A stretch of 64,000 bases of DNA from Panicum virgatum (Eukaryota > Streptophyta > Magnoliopsida > Poales > Poaceae): contig NC_053138.1 in assembly GCF_016808335.1 (NCBI RefSeq), forward strand, positions 13,819,900-13,883,899. The letters run 5' to 3'. The position numbers and the translations under genes are program-made. Positions within the stretch are counted from its first letter, which is position 1; the number at the start of each line of letters is the position of its first letter. Shown piece after piece: positions 12,476 to 23,863 of this stretch. The notes beneath the pieces were generated by a model that did not search any database, was not told the DNA's origin, and saw only the letters and a program-made list of their open reading frames with translations.

Positions 12476-13876
12476 ATTTGTTACAATAAACTGCAAATTA
12501 GAATCCAGATAAACCACGATTTCAAAAAAAACATTATTTCATGCATAATTCTTTCAAACTCAAATTACAACAATTTGTATTTCAAGTTTCTTGATTTTAT
12601 GCAAGAAAACCTGTTATTTCATGTGTTTCTAAAGTCAAATTTAATTTATATCAACAAATTCTTTTTGATGAGGTATGTAACAAAAATGCAGTGACTATCA
12701 ACTAAATAATTTGCCAAAATAATACAACAATTTATGGTTCATGATTTCATGGAAAAAACCCTATTATTTCATGCGTTTAAAGATCAAGTTGAAACTAAAT
12801 ATATATATTGATTTTCAATGAGTGCCAAAAATAATTTTATATATACATAACAAAATAAAAAATTAACCAAATTTCTAGAGGACACATATTTTGTTGTTAT
12901 TTCTCTATATAAAAAGTTTCACATTGGAAATCATATGTGACTTTCATTTCAACCTCAAATCCAATTGGATACTACGCATCTCTTTAAAACTTATTTGGAG
13001 ATCCTCCGGCTTATAAGCGGCGTACCTTGTAATGTGTCCGAAATGCTGTCAATTTTTTTTCACTCTATCCTCGCATGAAACCAAGAGATTTGCACAATTC
13101 CCATGATTTTCAGACATTGTATGCTATTTTTGGTTTTTTCCGAATGTCCGTGCACACGCTTGTGATCAAGTTTCTTGATAAAGATGCTTCAACTTTTAAG
13201 TTCTTTTGTGCATACGGCATCAGTTTTGATTCAGGTACATAAATATCAAATTTCCATTTGTTAATTTCGAAATTTCGATACACTTCTAATTTTAAATTAA
13301 CTTCGACCGATTATTCCCCGCAAACAAAAAAATTAAACAAAAATAGTAAACCAATCAATAAAAATATTTTATGTTACTAGAGATTAGATTATAAAATTTA
13401 AGTGGAGATCAAAAAAATTTGAAGGCCAAAAAAAATCTTTTAAACCAAATTTGCCGAGTGGCTGGGCTTCAGCACTCGGCAAAAGAAACTATGACGAGAG
13501 CCAGGCCAACGCACTCGGCAACGTTTCCCCTTTGCCGAGTGCCAGCTGGAGGCACTCGGCAAAGAGTGAGCTTTACCGAGTGCCAGGTGGAGACACTCGG
13601 CAAAGACTTAACGCCGTCAGCCCCACTGACGGGCGGCGCACGGCGGGCGCGCGTGCTGGGCACGCGCGCAGGCTTTGTCGAGTACCGCCTGGCCAGCATT
13701 CGGCAAAGGTGACGCGTTGCCGAGTGCTGTTATTTGGCGACGGCCAGCACTCAGCAAATTCCGAACATGCCGTGTGCCGCTTTTTGCCGAGTGTCCGAGG
13801 CCTGGTATTCGACAAACCACATCTTTGCCGAGTGCCCGTGGTCTGACACTCGACAAATACTCGTTTTCCGGGAGTG

Positions 13877-15130
13877 AACCGCGCATCGAGCAGTAGGGTC
13901 AACACGGCTGTCAGGATGCGCAGCACTGTCATCCTGCAGCAATATATTCGTACTACTACTGGTCAAGTGGCTTCTTTGCGTTCAGCGCTCCAGCTCAACT
14001 GAATGTGCGCGAGTGTGTCTGAATATACTAGTGATACGTAGTATCCCACAACGGATTCGGAGCAAAAGAAATACTCGAGCTAGCGGTAGCACCAGGCTAC
14101 CAGGCTACCAGCACATGGAGGGGGAGCAGGAGGATGTCGTCTGACCAACTACTTGTCCCCATCCCAACCGCTGCCGACCCAGTGGTTCAAGGACACTCTT
14201 TTCAACTCGAGAGGGGTTTTGCATTTTGTTTTGAACAGCGATTCTTTTGGCTGTTGAGACATCGGGGAGGATGAGAGGACGACGACGTATCAGGTATTGA
14301 GGTGTCGTCCTCTCTCTTTCGGAAAGAAGGAATCAGCTTGTGAGCTGAAGCCACAGCCACACCGCGGGAATGGGCAAAGAATGAGCCGAGCCGTGAGCCA
14401 CAGCGCGTGGGTCCGCCGGCTGGGGCCCACCATAGTGAGCTGCCGGTCTCGTTTTCCGAGAGGGGTTTGCCATTGGGGCCCACGTATGTCCGCACAGCCC
14501 ACCTGCGGCGCAAGAACCGGGGCCGGATCTCCTCTCCGTGTGTTCACAGCTATCTTCCTCCTGGGCCGGCTTACGCGAGGCGCGGCGGAGCGCAGGCACC
14601 CTCCGGCTGGGCCAAAACTGGCTCCTGGCGTGGCGGGGCATTGACCCAGCCCGCCTAAGTGCACGTATACGTAGTAATACACGGTACAATCCTCAAAAAA
14701 AAAGTAGTACACGGTACAGCGTGTGCCAAACCCCAAACGGCATCGCTCGCTGATCCCTGTACACCGGAGAAGAATTATCACGGGCGGCGACCTTATAAAT
14801 CTCGACCCATGCATCTCATGTCGAAAAGGAGAAAGCAAAAAAAAAGGGAAGGGCGATCCGTGACCCATCCATCCATGACGCGGCGTCGGCGGAGACGAAG
14901 TCGAAGACGACGACGATGCCGACGGAGATCGAGAAAAGCTGAGGCGGGGAGCGCCGCGCATGTGAAGAACATTACTCACCGGCCGGAGCTAGCTAAGCTC
15001 CGCAATGAGGCGGCCGCCGCGCGGCGGTCGAATTCATCAGCCTCGCTCTCCTCGTCTCCACGCGCGCGCCCGGCCCGTATACATCACCCTAATCAATGCA
15101 GCCAAGAGGCTCCTCCTCCTCCCGTCATCA
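13877..15130. other. Intergenic region upstream of FAMA
   Basis: No gene is supported. The stretch 14200-15110 is moderately GC-rich and open in several overlapping frames on both strands. None has a recognisable domain or a convincing start. It may carry distal FAMA promoter sequence. Confidence 0.35.
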
Positions 15131-15473
15131 TGCTCAAGATGTGTTTAGATTTTTGTATTTTGTATTTTTATATTTTTAGAAGAAAATCTTTAATATTTAT
15201 AGTATTAAATATAGACTAAACACAAAAGTAATTATAGATCTCGTCTGTAAAGTACGAGACGAATCTAATGAGCCTAATTAATCCATCATTAGAGTACGTT
15301 TACTGTAGCAATTAGTGTCTAATCACGTTATGCTTAGGCTCATTAGATTCGTCTCGCGATTTACAATCCATTTGTGTAATGCGATTTATTTTTTAACTAC
15401 ATTTAGTATACCATGCAAACGATTTATAAAAAAATTTACGTTTTAGGTTCTGGAATCTAAACAAGCTAGGCCT
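15131..15473. mobile_element. Tourist-type MITE upstream of FAMA
   Basis: The right end reads ATCTAAACAAGCTAGGCC, the complement of a GGCC...TTGTTTAGAT terminus; the left end (GATGTGTTTAGATTTT) is a decayed version. Inside, GAGACGAATCTAATGAGCC occurs with its inverted counterpart GGCTCATTAGATTCGTCTCG. It shares TAATTAATCCATCATTAGAG and CTGTAGCA with the MITE at 17455-17799. It ends about 320 bp before the FAMA start codon. Confidence 0.6.
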
Positions 15474-15793
15474 CAATCGCGAACACAAAACGCTAGCTAG
15501 TAGCTAGTACTAGCTAGTCTTCTTCTTCCTCCTCAAACATCTCGCCAGCTGCCATCCCTGCAAAACAAACCCTACAAAACATGGCCATCAGTGGATGATA
15601 GCTGCTCATCGGTTCTTCAGCCTGCCGAGGAGCTTGCTCGCTTGGTTAGCTACTCTCCCATGCGCACGTACAGACACACGTACAGCTTGTGAGCCTCCAT
15701 GCATGTGTCCATCGTGAGTTCATCAAAGGCAAAGCAGCACCAGCGCTAGCTAGTCGATCGGCGCGTGCGGTCTCATACCGCCGTGATCTGATC

Positions 15794-18700
15794 ATGGACA
15801 AAGAGGTATGCGACGCGTATGACTATCGATGCGTGCGGCTAGCTGCCATGTTTTCAAATTTGAAAAGTTCTCGCTCTCTACATACGCAATGCAAAGATCA
15901 CTGATCTGCTTGTTTGGAAATGATGCTCCGCGTCGCAGCAGGGGAGCCACCACAGTCACCTGGACAGCTTCGCGCCCCTGGACGGCGCGGCGGCGGGGGA
16001 CCAGCCCGGCGGTGGCGCCGCCGAGATGGTCGACTACATGCTGGGCCAGGCGCCGCCGCATGCGCAGCCGCCGCCTCAGAGCCAGGTGTCCTTCGACAAG
16101 CTCAGCTTCTCCGACGTGCTGCAGTTCGCCGACTTCGGGCCCAAGCTCGCGCTCAACCAACCCGCCGCGTCCGCGGGCGTCGGCGACCCCGGCGACGACG
16201 AGGACGATGACGACGACGGCTACTTCTTCAGGTTCCAGTCCCTGCCGTCCCTCCCCGGCGGCCATCAGGGACAGCATCACGCGAACCGTGAGGGCAGCAA
16301 GGCAACGGCGGCCGACGACGAGGGCGTGCACGACGGCGGAGGCGGAGGCGTCTCCGAGAGCACGACGCTGGTGCAGCAGGCCGACGGCGGCGGGCGCGCG
16401 GAGAAGGGCGGGGACCAGGGGAAGAGCGGCCGGCGGAAGCGCCCCCGGACTGTCAAGACGAGCGAGGAGGTGGAGAGCCAGCGGATGACGCACATCGCCG
16501 TCGAGCGCAACCGCCGGCGCCAGATGAACGAGTACCTCAGGATCCTCAGGTCACTCATGCCGGGATCCTACGTCCAGAGGGTACGTTGAGATCAGCGGCC
16601 TTCAAAAAAAAAATCAGTGGCAAATTAGTGTACAAGATTTGGGGTCAGTAGCGAATACTTTTAATCCATTCTAAAATGGAAAACGTTTTAACGTCATTGT
16701 TAAAATTCTCTAACCTTGATAAAGTTTTTTTAGAAAAAACTATTAACTTCTATATTACTTAAGGATACAAATCAAGACATTTTGCGGTAGGTTTAATAAA
16801 ATAATTTATTATTACAGGTGTTGGTATATTTTCTCCCTATAAACCTAGCCAAGTAAAGTTAGAAAATATTGACTTACAACAAAAACTAGAAACAACTTAC
16901 ATTTGGGAATGAAGGGGATATATAGAACTTATGATTTCAACTTTGAAAAAAGTGGTGTTTGGTATTTTTTTTAAAACAATTGCTTTGCTTGCTCATCTAT
17001 TGTTTTTAGTAAATATTTTTTTGAATTTCTTGCATCTTGTCTAGCAACAATAGCTATATAGAGCTTTCTTGGGCCAGGATTCACGATGTGAGGGTTTATT
17101 TGATAGAAATGGTGGCAGTACAAGAGGAGGAGGTGAGGTGGTGATAAGGTTAGGTTGTTGCTAGGGTTTGGAGGAGAGATCAAAGCCTTTAGATCTTAAT
17201 AAGTTTGTCGAGTGCGAGATTTAGTTGTATCATCACTTGAATGATGTCAAATTTTTTGTCGTTTTCATCACTATTCACCTACACTGTTGTTTAGCCCATG
17301 TAAATGCCGTGCAAACGCTACACACGGTGGCTAGCCGTGCCCATTTAATCAGTCGTTTACTCTATTTAATGGTCGTTTAACCCATTTAAATGACTATTTA
17401 GTCCGAATAAATAGCTAAACGATAGGTAACTGACTATTTAGTGTTTACCGTTTAGGCCCTGTTTAGTTCCGTTTTTCAAAAATTTTGGAAACAGAATCTT
17501 GGCATTTAGAAGTACTAAATGAAATCTATTTATAAAACTTTTTACACGGATGAATTCTAAATCGCGAGACGAATCTAACGAGCCTAATTAATCCATCATT
17601 AGAGATTATTTACTGTAGCACGATGTTGTCCAATCATGGCCTAATTAGACTTAAAAGATTCATCTCGAAATTACATCCGGGGGTTATGGAATGGGTTTTG
17701 TCAGTTATCCACACTTAAGACTTCTAATTAGTGGTCAAACGTTCGAAATTACTGTAGCACTAGAGTTTTTTGGAATTTTAAGGGGAACTAAACACGGCCT
17801 TAGGCTAATATTGTCTTTTCTAACGTTGAAAACCATAGATTTGTATAATGATTGATCATGCCACTACGAAAATCATACATATATTGTGTGAATCATGATC
17901 TATCGCAAGCAATTGCATACTACAAGTTTATTGGACTATACCATAGTTCGGTTTTTCACGAGTTGAAACTTGGAAACAAGCCCAGTTTAGAAACCAAACA
18001 AACCACAAAATCCGGATATTATATATTGTGTTAGATGCCCCTTCAAAGTTTATTACCAGTTGCACATGTTTATAAGTTTGACATCCATAGTAGCTTGTTA
18101 GTGTTTACACGCCAACTTGACGTGTTTTTTTTCTCGAATACGCAGCAGAGCTGCACATCATTATATTAAGAAGAGAAAAAATATTTGTTTACAACCCGCA
18201 GTACAAAAAGCTCACAGAACACATTAGGGCTTGACGTGTGAATTGAATGTCAATTATATGAACCTTATATGTTTAGTCAGTTAGGTCAATCTCAATGGGA
18301 GTGTCATAAGAGTGTCATGAATATTAAATTTGCTAACATATACCAATAGTATAAAGAGAGAAGAGAGGAGTGTCATCACTATGACACTCCACTGGCACAG
18401 TCCTTAAAATTTTAGTCTATGTAATTGTGTCAATGACACTCCGACTGAGATTGACCTTATACTACGTCAGCATTTTGGCTCACACGCTAATTAGTCTAAC
18501 ATATACTGTAGCCTATAGGCCACCAAAAATAATGAAATCGAATAGGGAGATCACTTATCAGCACGAAGACAACTGAAAAAAATGAGTTGTGCGAGAAGTG
18601 AAAAAAATATACTATGTAGTTTTGTTCTGAATTTGTTGGTTTTCCTGGTAACAAAATGTAAGTTCAGTAAGTAGTAGATACAATCGTAGGAGTACATTGT

Positions 18701-19449
18701 AACTGACTGACACGTATGCTGGCTGCAGGGAGACCAAGCATCCATCATAGGAGGCGCCATCGAGTTCATCAGGGAGCTAGAGCAGCTGATCCAGTGCCTG
18801 GAGTCTCAGAAACGGCGGCGCCTGTACGGCGGGTCCGGCGACGCGCCACGGCCGGTGGTGGACGCAGCCGGGGCCGGCGCACCGACGTCCACCCAGCCGC
18901 AGCACCACCAGCCGCAGGTGCCGCCGCCGGCGGCGTTCTTTCCTCCAAGCCTCCCCTTCCCCGCGGCGTCGTCCGGCGGCGGCGACTGCGGCGGCGCCAA
19001 GATACTGGACCTGGAAGCCGGAGGCGCCGACGCCGCCGGCGGGCTCCGGGAGGAGGTGGCCGAGAACAAGTCGTGCCTGGCGGACATCGAGGTGCGTGCG
19101 CTGGGCGCGGACGCCATGATCAAGATCCTGTCCCGGCGACGGCCCGGGCAGCTGATCAAGACCATCGCCGCGCTGGAGGACATGCAGATGTCCATCCTGC
19201 ACACCAACATTACCACCATCGAGCAGACCGTCCTCTACTCCTTCAACGTCAAGGTACATCACTTATATACATCTTAGTGTGCGTGCGCGCGCGCGCGCGC
19301 GCGTGTGGTGAACTGTTGATGCGTGAGGATTGAATATGTTTCGTTCTGCCATGTCATAGATCCTCGGCGTGGCAAGGTACTCGGCGGAGGACATCGCCGG
19401 CGCCGTCCACCAGATCCTCAGCTTCATCGACGTCAACTACGCCCTGTGA
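15794..19449 (+). CDS. FAMA: FAMA, bHLH regulator of guard cell differentiation
   Basis: Four coding exons: 15794-15805, 15942-16580 (or from 15939), 18729-19253 and 19360-19449, giving 421 or 422 aa. The first exon codes only MDKE, matching the MDKD start of Arabidopsis FAMA. Conserved stretches follow: [23 protein letters not shown], and the bHLH from residue 185 ([20 protein letters not shown]) through [20 protein letters not shown]. An ACT-like C-terminal domain runs from about residue 333 to the end ([26 protein letters not shown]). FAMA acts in the nucleus, usually with SCRM/ICE partners, to stop guard mother cell division and drive guard cell fate. The Rb-binding motif known in Arabidopsis FAMA (LQCLE) is IQCLE here (238-242). 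Exons join in phase 0 throughout. It converges on the JAR1 gene 820 bp away. Confidence 0.96.
17455..17799. mobile_element. Tourist-type MITE in FAMA intron 2
   Basis: It starts GGCCCTGTTTAGTTCCG and ends, reverse complemented, GGCCGTGTTTAGTTCCCC. It is flanked by TTA at 17452-17454 and 17800-17802, the 3-bp target duplication of PIF/Harbinger elements. It is 345 bp long and non-coding, and lies inside the 2148-nt intron. Confidence 0.85.
18124..18205. repeat. Fragment of an unclassified grass repeat in FAMA intron 2
   Basis: The stretch TTTTCTCGAATACGCAGCAG with the following AGCTGCACATCATTATATTA resembles a repeat seen often in grass genomes. I cannot assign its class, and no TIR or target duplication is visible. 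Confidence 0.35.
18284..18456. mobile_element. Small Tourist-like MITE in FAMA intron 2
   Basis: It has terminal inverted repeats of 24 bp: GGTCAATCTCAATGGGAGTG on the left, and GGTCAATCTCAGTCGGAGTG on the right when reverse complemented. TTA is duplicated at 18281-18283 and 18457-18459. The element is 173 bp long, with GTGTCAT repeated internally. It ends 272 bp before FAMA exon 3. Confidence 0.85.
19278..19306. repeat. GC/GT microsatellite in FAMA intron 3
   Basis: An alternating purine-pyrimidine tract, GTGCGTGCGCGCGC continuing as GC repeats and then GTGTGG, begins about 25 nt after the exon 3 donor. Such tracts can adopt Z-DNA. The intron is only 106 nt, so this takes up over a quarter of it. 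Confidence 0.85.
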
Positions 19450-20269
19450 TCTCTTATAGTATCTGTGTCAAGACCAATATGAAAGTGCTATTTCGCCCAC
19501 GTTCTATAAGTGCTTGTTGATTATATAGCATAATAAACTGTGTTATGTTCGTTTCTATGTATGCAAACTGATTGGAGGACATGTAAAAGGTTAGTGATAG
19601 TTGTAGTATTATATTCAGAGACAATGTGTATGATTGAAGTGTACTGCAATTATCAGCTAGTTGAACAAGAGGATGCTTTCTACTGTCACATGTCTCATGG
19701 ACCATTGCCCCTTTCAACCTTTTCCCTATAATCAGTGCTTTTCCTGGGTGTCGCTGACTATGTTATGGGTACCAACAACAATAAGGCTGCCATCATTACA
19801 GGATGATCCTAGCTAGATCCCAGTAGCCCACAAAGTGCTGCTGAAGAATAAAGACAAAAGAACAGCGCAGAGAGGAAAGAAAGCAGCACCTCACTGCAGC
19901 CCAGTGTCATAAGTGATGCATGAATCTCCAAAACTACGCTACCTTAAGATGCTCAGATTAAGATTCAGAAATACTGTAGCCAGCTGGGGTGGAAATGAGA
20001 TTTAGCTGTGTTTACTATGGAGTCTGGAGCATGAATGCATTTACTTGCTGTGAACAGAAACAGGCAGGCAGCAGCAACTTCACTTTTTTCATGATACCTT
20101 TTGGTACAACTGCATATGGATTTACAGAGATTCTAGCCACCAGCAGCACTAGAATATGCAGTATTATGGCAAGAGACTAAAACAGATTGTTTTCTTTGTC
20201 TGAAGACTAAAACAGAACATGAAAGAAAAGATAATTACATGAAACAACTAGTAGCATTTCCTTTTTTTG
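19450..20269. other. Convergent 3' region between FAMA and JAR1
   Basis: These 820 bp hold the 3' UTRs of both genes. Short open frames exist, none with a recognisable product. No repeat termini were seen. Confidence 0.5.
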
Positions 20270-23200
20270 TCAGAGCCCATAGGCGGTACTGAAGTAACTT
20301 TTGGTGGTGTTCCTACTTAGTATCTGCAGTACCTTGATGTTCAACGGGTTGACGAATCGAGGCGTCTTGAACTGACTCACAGCACCACCAAGGCTCAGGA
20401 AGTAATCTAGGATCTCCTTGAAGGTTCCCGTCTTAAGAATCCGTAACTCAAGGGGGCCAATGGTCCTAATCTTCCTTGAACCCATGTAGCCCGCATCAAC
20501 GAAGGCTAGATCCAAGCAATTTGCACAGCTTCGTAAGACATCCTCGTTCGCATCAGAGCTCAGCTCCCAGAAGATTACATAGCGACCGGGGTCACTAGAC
20601 TTCTCCACAAAGCTAGTAAAATCCACAATTTCCAGCTTCTCCGCTTCCAAGAGCTTTCCTGCCTCCTCAACAGCCAGCTGGAGGTCTTTCTCAGTGTTCT
20701 TGTCGATGTTGATGCTCAGGACTAGGCTTCTGCGACAGATGAACTGGAGTTCAGGTGTTGAGTTGTGGAAGCCCGCTACCTTCACAATATCTCCTAGCCT
20801 GTACCGGTACAGACCTGCAACAACATAGACAAAAAGGGATGCAATGATATTCAGAGATATATATATTTCTCCAGCAATTTAAGCAAACTTTCATATTCAA
20901 GTCATTGCACCTAAGCTTCAAACGTATCTGAAAATGTTGTGACAAATGTGTTAGGAGAACTATTATCTCAGAGAATAAAGCATCAAAGTCATTTCAGGTG
21001 TTGAGTTGGAGAACTAATGTCAAGATATTGTGCAAGTATGGCTACCTAATGCAATATGAATTAAACTCTAGTGAATAGGCTGCAATGAGTGGACCACAAA
21101 TACAAGCAATAATTACTTCATGTGCTGAAGGCATAACCTTGATGTATTCATACCAACTGTCTGCCTTTTAGTTTTCTGTTCAAAATGCTTTTCATTGAAA
21201 ATTAAGCATAAACCATTGGGCATTAGATTATACTTCTGTAATACTACTACTGTAAGTTAACATATCTGAATCAGGTGGCAGTGGTAGAAATAGACCATAT
21301 TGTCGGTACCCTGTAGCAGGGATACCCACTCTTACTGCAGCAAGGCAGGACTCGCGTAGTCATCCGTAACTACGCCATAAGGGGCGGAGCAGCCGGGCCC
21401 CACGGGTCAGGCTCCTATCTCACCAGGCCAACGGCCCCGGACCCGCTCCCCGCTCTGGGACGGGTCCGGTGACGCCACGTGTCCCTGAGGAGGGGAAGCT
21501 CCGAGCCAACAGCCGAGGGCTCAGACCCTCCATAGGGGTCCGGGACCTCCCGCGTCCATCCGGACCTCCCACGCACGTAGAGCCAACGTACCACCGGGGG
21601 GGTCCGGAGGCGTCACATGTCCCGCAGGCGCGGGCGCGGGCGCGGGCGTGGGTCTTCCACTGGAAGACTCGCCCACCCACCGCATTCAATGCAGGTGGTT
21701 GAGGCGTGCTTTGCCGCCGCGGCACGCGGGGCAGCCTTTGTCAGGCCTCACTGTAGACCGCGTGTTACCGAGGTACACAGTGCAGCCGGCTGCGCCGCAG
21801 CCGTGCAGAGCACGTCTGCCGCATTAATTGGATACGACGGCACGACACTTTTCCATCATGCCGCCTACGCCGCAAGCTACACGGCCCGTTCAGCTACGCT
21901 GCAGGCGACGCCGCAAGCTACGTCTGGCGCCGTTTCGACAAGACAGCGCATGGGTATGCTGGACGGAGGATTCGCGCGGGTAGGCAAGGAAATCCAAGAA
22001 TGATATCTCCTCCATCTACAACGCCATAATGTATGAATAGTACGTTATTTTATACTACATCGTTTGGGCCCACCTGTCGGGGACCCAACGGCCATGTATG
22101 CGCCTCCCTTGAGATATAAAGGGGAGGCGCTCGCTGTACACACCAAGCACACACAGACTCACGCTGGACTCAGCACGAGAGGCCCTCTCAGACTCTCTCG
22201 AGACTAAGGCAATACAACACACAGTAGACGTATGGTATTACGCTCCGGCGGCCCGAACCACTCTAAACCAGCTGTGTTCATCGTGTTCTTCCAGCGAGAT
22301 CGAACTAGTCCTAGCTAACCCCCGAGTACTCACCCTCTGGGCTTAGGCGGGTGCATTCCGCCACCCGGCTGTGGTTTGCCACACCACGACACATATAATT
22401 GCAAATGAATCTCAAATCAGGATTGTATGGTAAGTTGGTAACAGAGAAGGGATGTACCTCCAAAGGTAGTTATTACAACTTCATAGATTTTGCCGATCTT
22501 GACTTCAGTCAGGCCAACTGGATCTGATTCTATGTAATGAATGGATGCACTGTTCTCCAACTCCTGTCCTTTTGGTTTCTCCAAAGGAATGAACTCGAAA
22601 TAACCAGTCTGAGGGTGCACAGCATATGTCACCTGTTCAGGAGGCAGTGTGGGGTTTATATTAGCGCCAACCCATCCCTCAGATGCACCGTAGTCTGCGC
22701 TTATCAGTGGTAAGTGGCCAGCATAATGTCTTAATTTCTTAAGATATGGTTCCATTGATCCTGTCATGATGCCGTAGACATACTTTGCATTTGGCCAGAG
22801 TGCTGGGATTACACCATACCAGTTGCTCAAGCCCATACACTTCCTGTGGATTGACTCAGCAAGTTCAGGGTTGGGCTTCAGAATCTTCGTAACAGCTTCA
22901 CGAATCGATGGCACTGTAACTTTCTTTGATAGAACACCATCTCTTATGTCAGCACATAAATCTTCCCAAACCTCCTCAAATGTTTGAAATGCATGGACTA
23001 AGCTGTGAGCAAATGTTGAGAAAACCTGATGGACCTCGTCAGAGTATATTAACCCACAGAGCAAGTGACAATATAAGGACTGGTTGAAGTCAGGGCCAAA
23101 AACAACTTCATCAGGACTGCAGCACTGAGACTGGATATCCTTCATCCCTTCCTTGTAACGTGGCCTCCGGTACAAGTTTGTTGTTGCAGTTGTAGCGAGG

Positions 23201-23863
23201 ATGCCACCTTTTGTTATCACTTGCTTGCTACCATAGATAAACTGCAAGGCTTTTCCTTTGCCTATGGGATATTCACTGTAAAAGGAACAACATGTTTTAA
23301 AAGTCTAGGATGCAAGATATCAAAACACCAGGCAACAATTTGACTACATAAATAAGCAATTCATAAACATAACAGAAGCTGCTCACCGGTTCCTAAATGC
23401 ATAAGAAGTCTGGAATATTTGAAGTGTGGTCTCAAGCAATTCATCATTAAATGGCAAGAACTTGGGCTTTCCCTGTGTTGTACCAGAACTAGAGCCAAAG
23501 ATAGAGGACAAGGTTACAAACATGGAACTTCAAAGATCAATATATACAATAAGAGGACAAAATTTTCAAGCAATAAAAGTACCTGAGAGACAGGGAAGTG
23601 ACGGGCTTCCCAGTGAGCAGTGGTGAGGTATCACCATCAGCAATCCTTTGGATATACGGCTCAACATCGCTGTGAACGCACAGGGGGATGCAGGATTTGT
23701 AGCTCTCTACATCCGTCCTCCCATTAAGGCCATAGTGGTTCAGATATTCAGCATCAGCGTTCAACTCAAGGATCTTTCTTAGTGTATCCTGCTGCACGCG
23801 TCCAGCATCGCGTGTTAATGTCTCAAACTCATTGATTGTCTCTTCACAGCTACAGATCGGCAT
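20270..23863 (-). CDS. JAR1: Jasmonoyl-amino acid synthetase, GH3 family (JAR1 / GH3.5)
   Basis: Four coding exons: 23863-23583, 23488-23387, 23275-22458 and 20814-20270, giving 581 aa, the length I recall for rice OsJAR1 (GH3.5). All donors are GT and all acceptors AG, and phases close. The enzyme adenylates jasmonic acid with ATP and joins it to isoleucine, making JA-Ile, the ligand of the COI1-JAZ receptor. The nucleotide-binding motifs are intact: SSGTTQG (94-100), YGASEGW (323-329) and YRYRLGD (403-409, at the start of the last exon). The start MPICSCEET matches rice JAR1. An in-frame ATG 23 codons upstream (23932) is probably not used. The last intron (20815-22457) carries a solo LTR inserted antisense to the gene. 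Catalytic and structural motifs look functional. Confidence 0.96.
21301..22391 (+). mobile_element. Solo LTR inside the last JAR1 intron
   Basis: It starts TGTCGGTACCC and ends CACCACGACA, with inverted TGTCG/CGACA tips. The 5-bp target duplication CATAT is perfect (21296-21300 and 22392-22396). It belongs to the same family as the solo LTR at 334-1379. It is 1091 bp, includes a GCGGGC-rich tract near 21640, and is in the opposite orientation to JAR1. No internal retrotransposon sequence remains. Confidence 0.92.
22115..22120 (+). promoter_or_regulatory. TATA box of the solo LTR, antisense to JAR1
   Basis: GAGATATAAAGGGGAGG sits about 815 bp into the LTR, with the CGCTGTACACACC segment some 20 bp downstream as a plausible transcription start. 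A transcript from here would run rightward, antisense through JAR1 exons 3, 2 and 1. Confidence 0.5.

Larger units (their letters stand above)
9432..13876. mobile_element. CACTA (En/Spm) transposon, deletion derivative
   Basis: The left end is CACTACCGGATTC; the right end, reverse complemented, is CACTCCCGGAAAAC. The 3-bp target duplication AAC occurs at 9429-9431 and 13877-13879. Both ends carry dense subterminal arrays of TTTGCCGAGTG and its complement CACTCGGCAAA (about 9470-9770 and 13450-13860), the binding-site type used by CACTA transposases. A third cluster lies at about 12340-12475. The only transposase-like coding sequence is a broken fragment at 9777-10979. At 4.4 kb it is far shorter than autonomous members, so it is a non-autonomous derivative that would need a transposase in trans. 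Confidence 0.92.

Noticed and set aside
11668..12694. Overlapping open frames of 240-265 codons on both strands
   Set aside because: All are Pro/Arg/Gly/Ala low complexity from a GC-rich block lacking stop codons; no domain in any frame.
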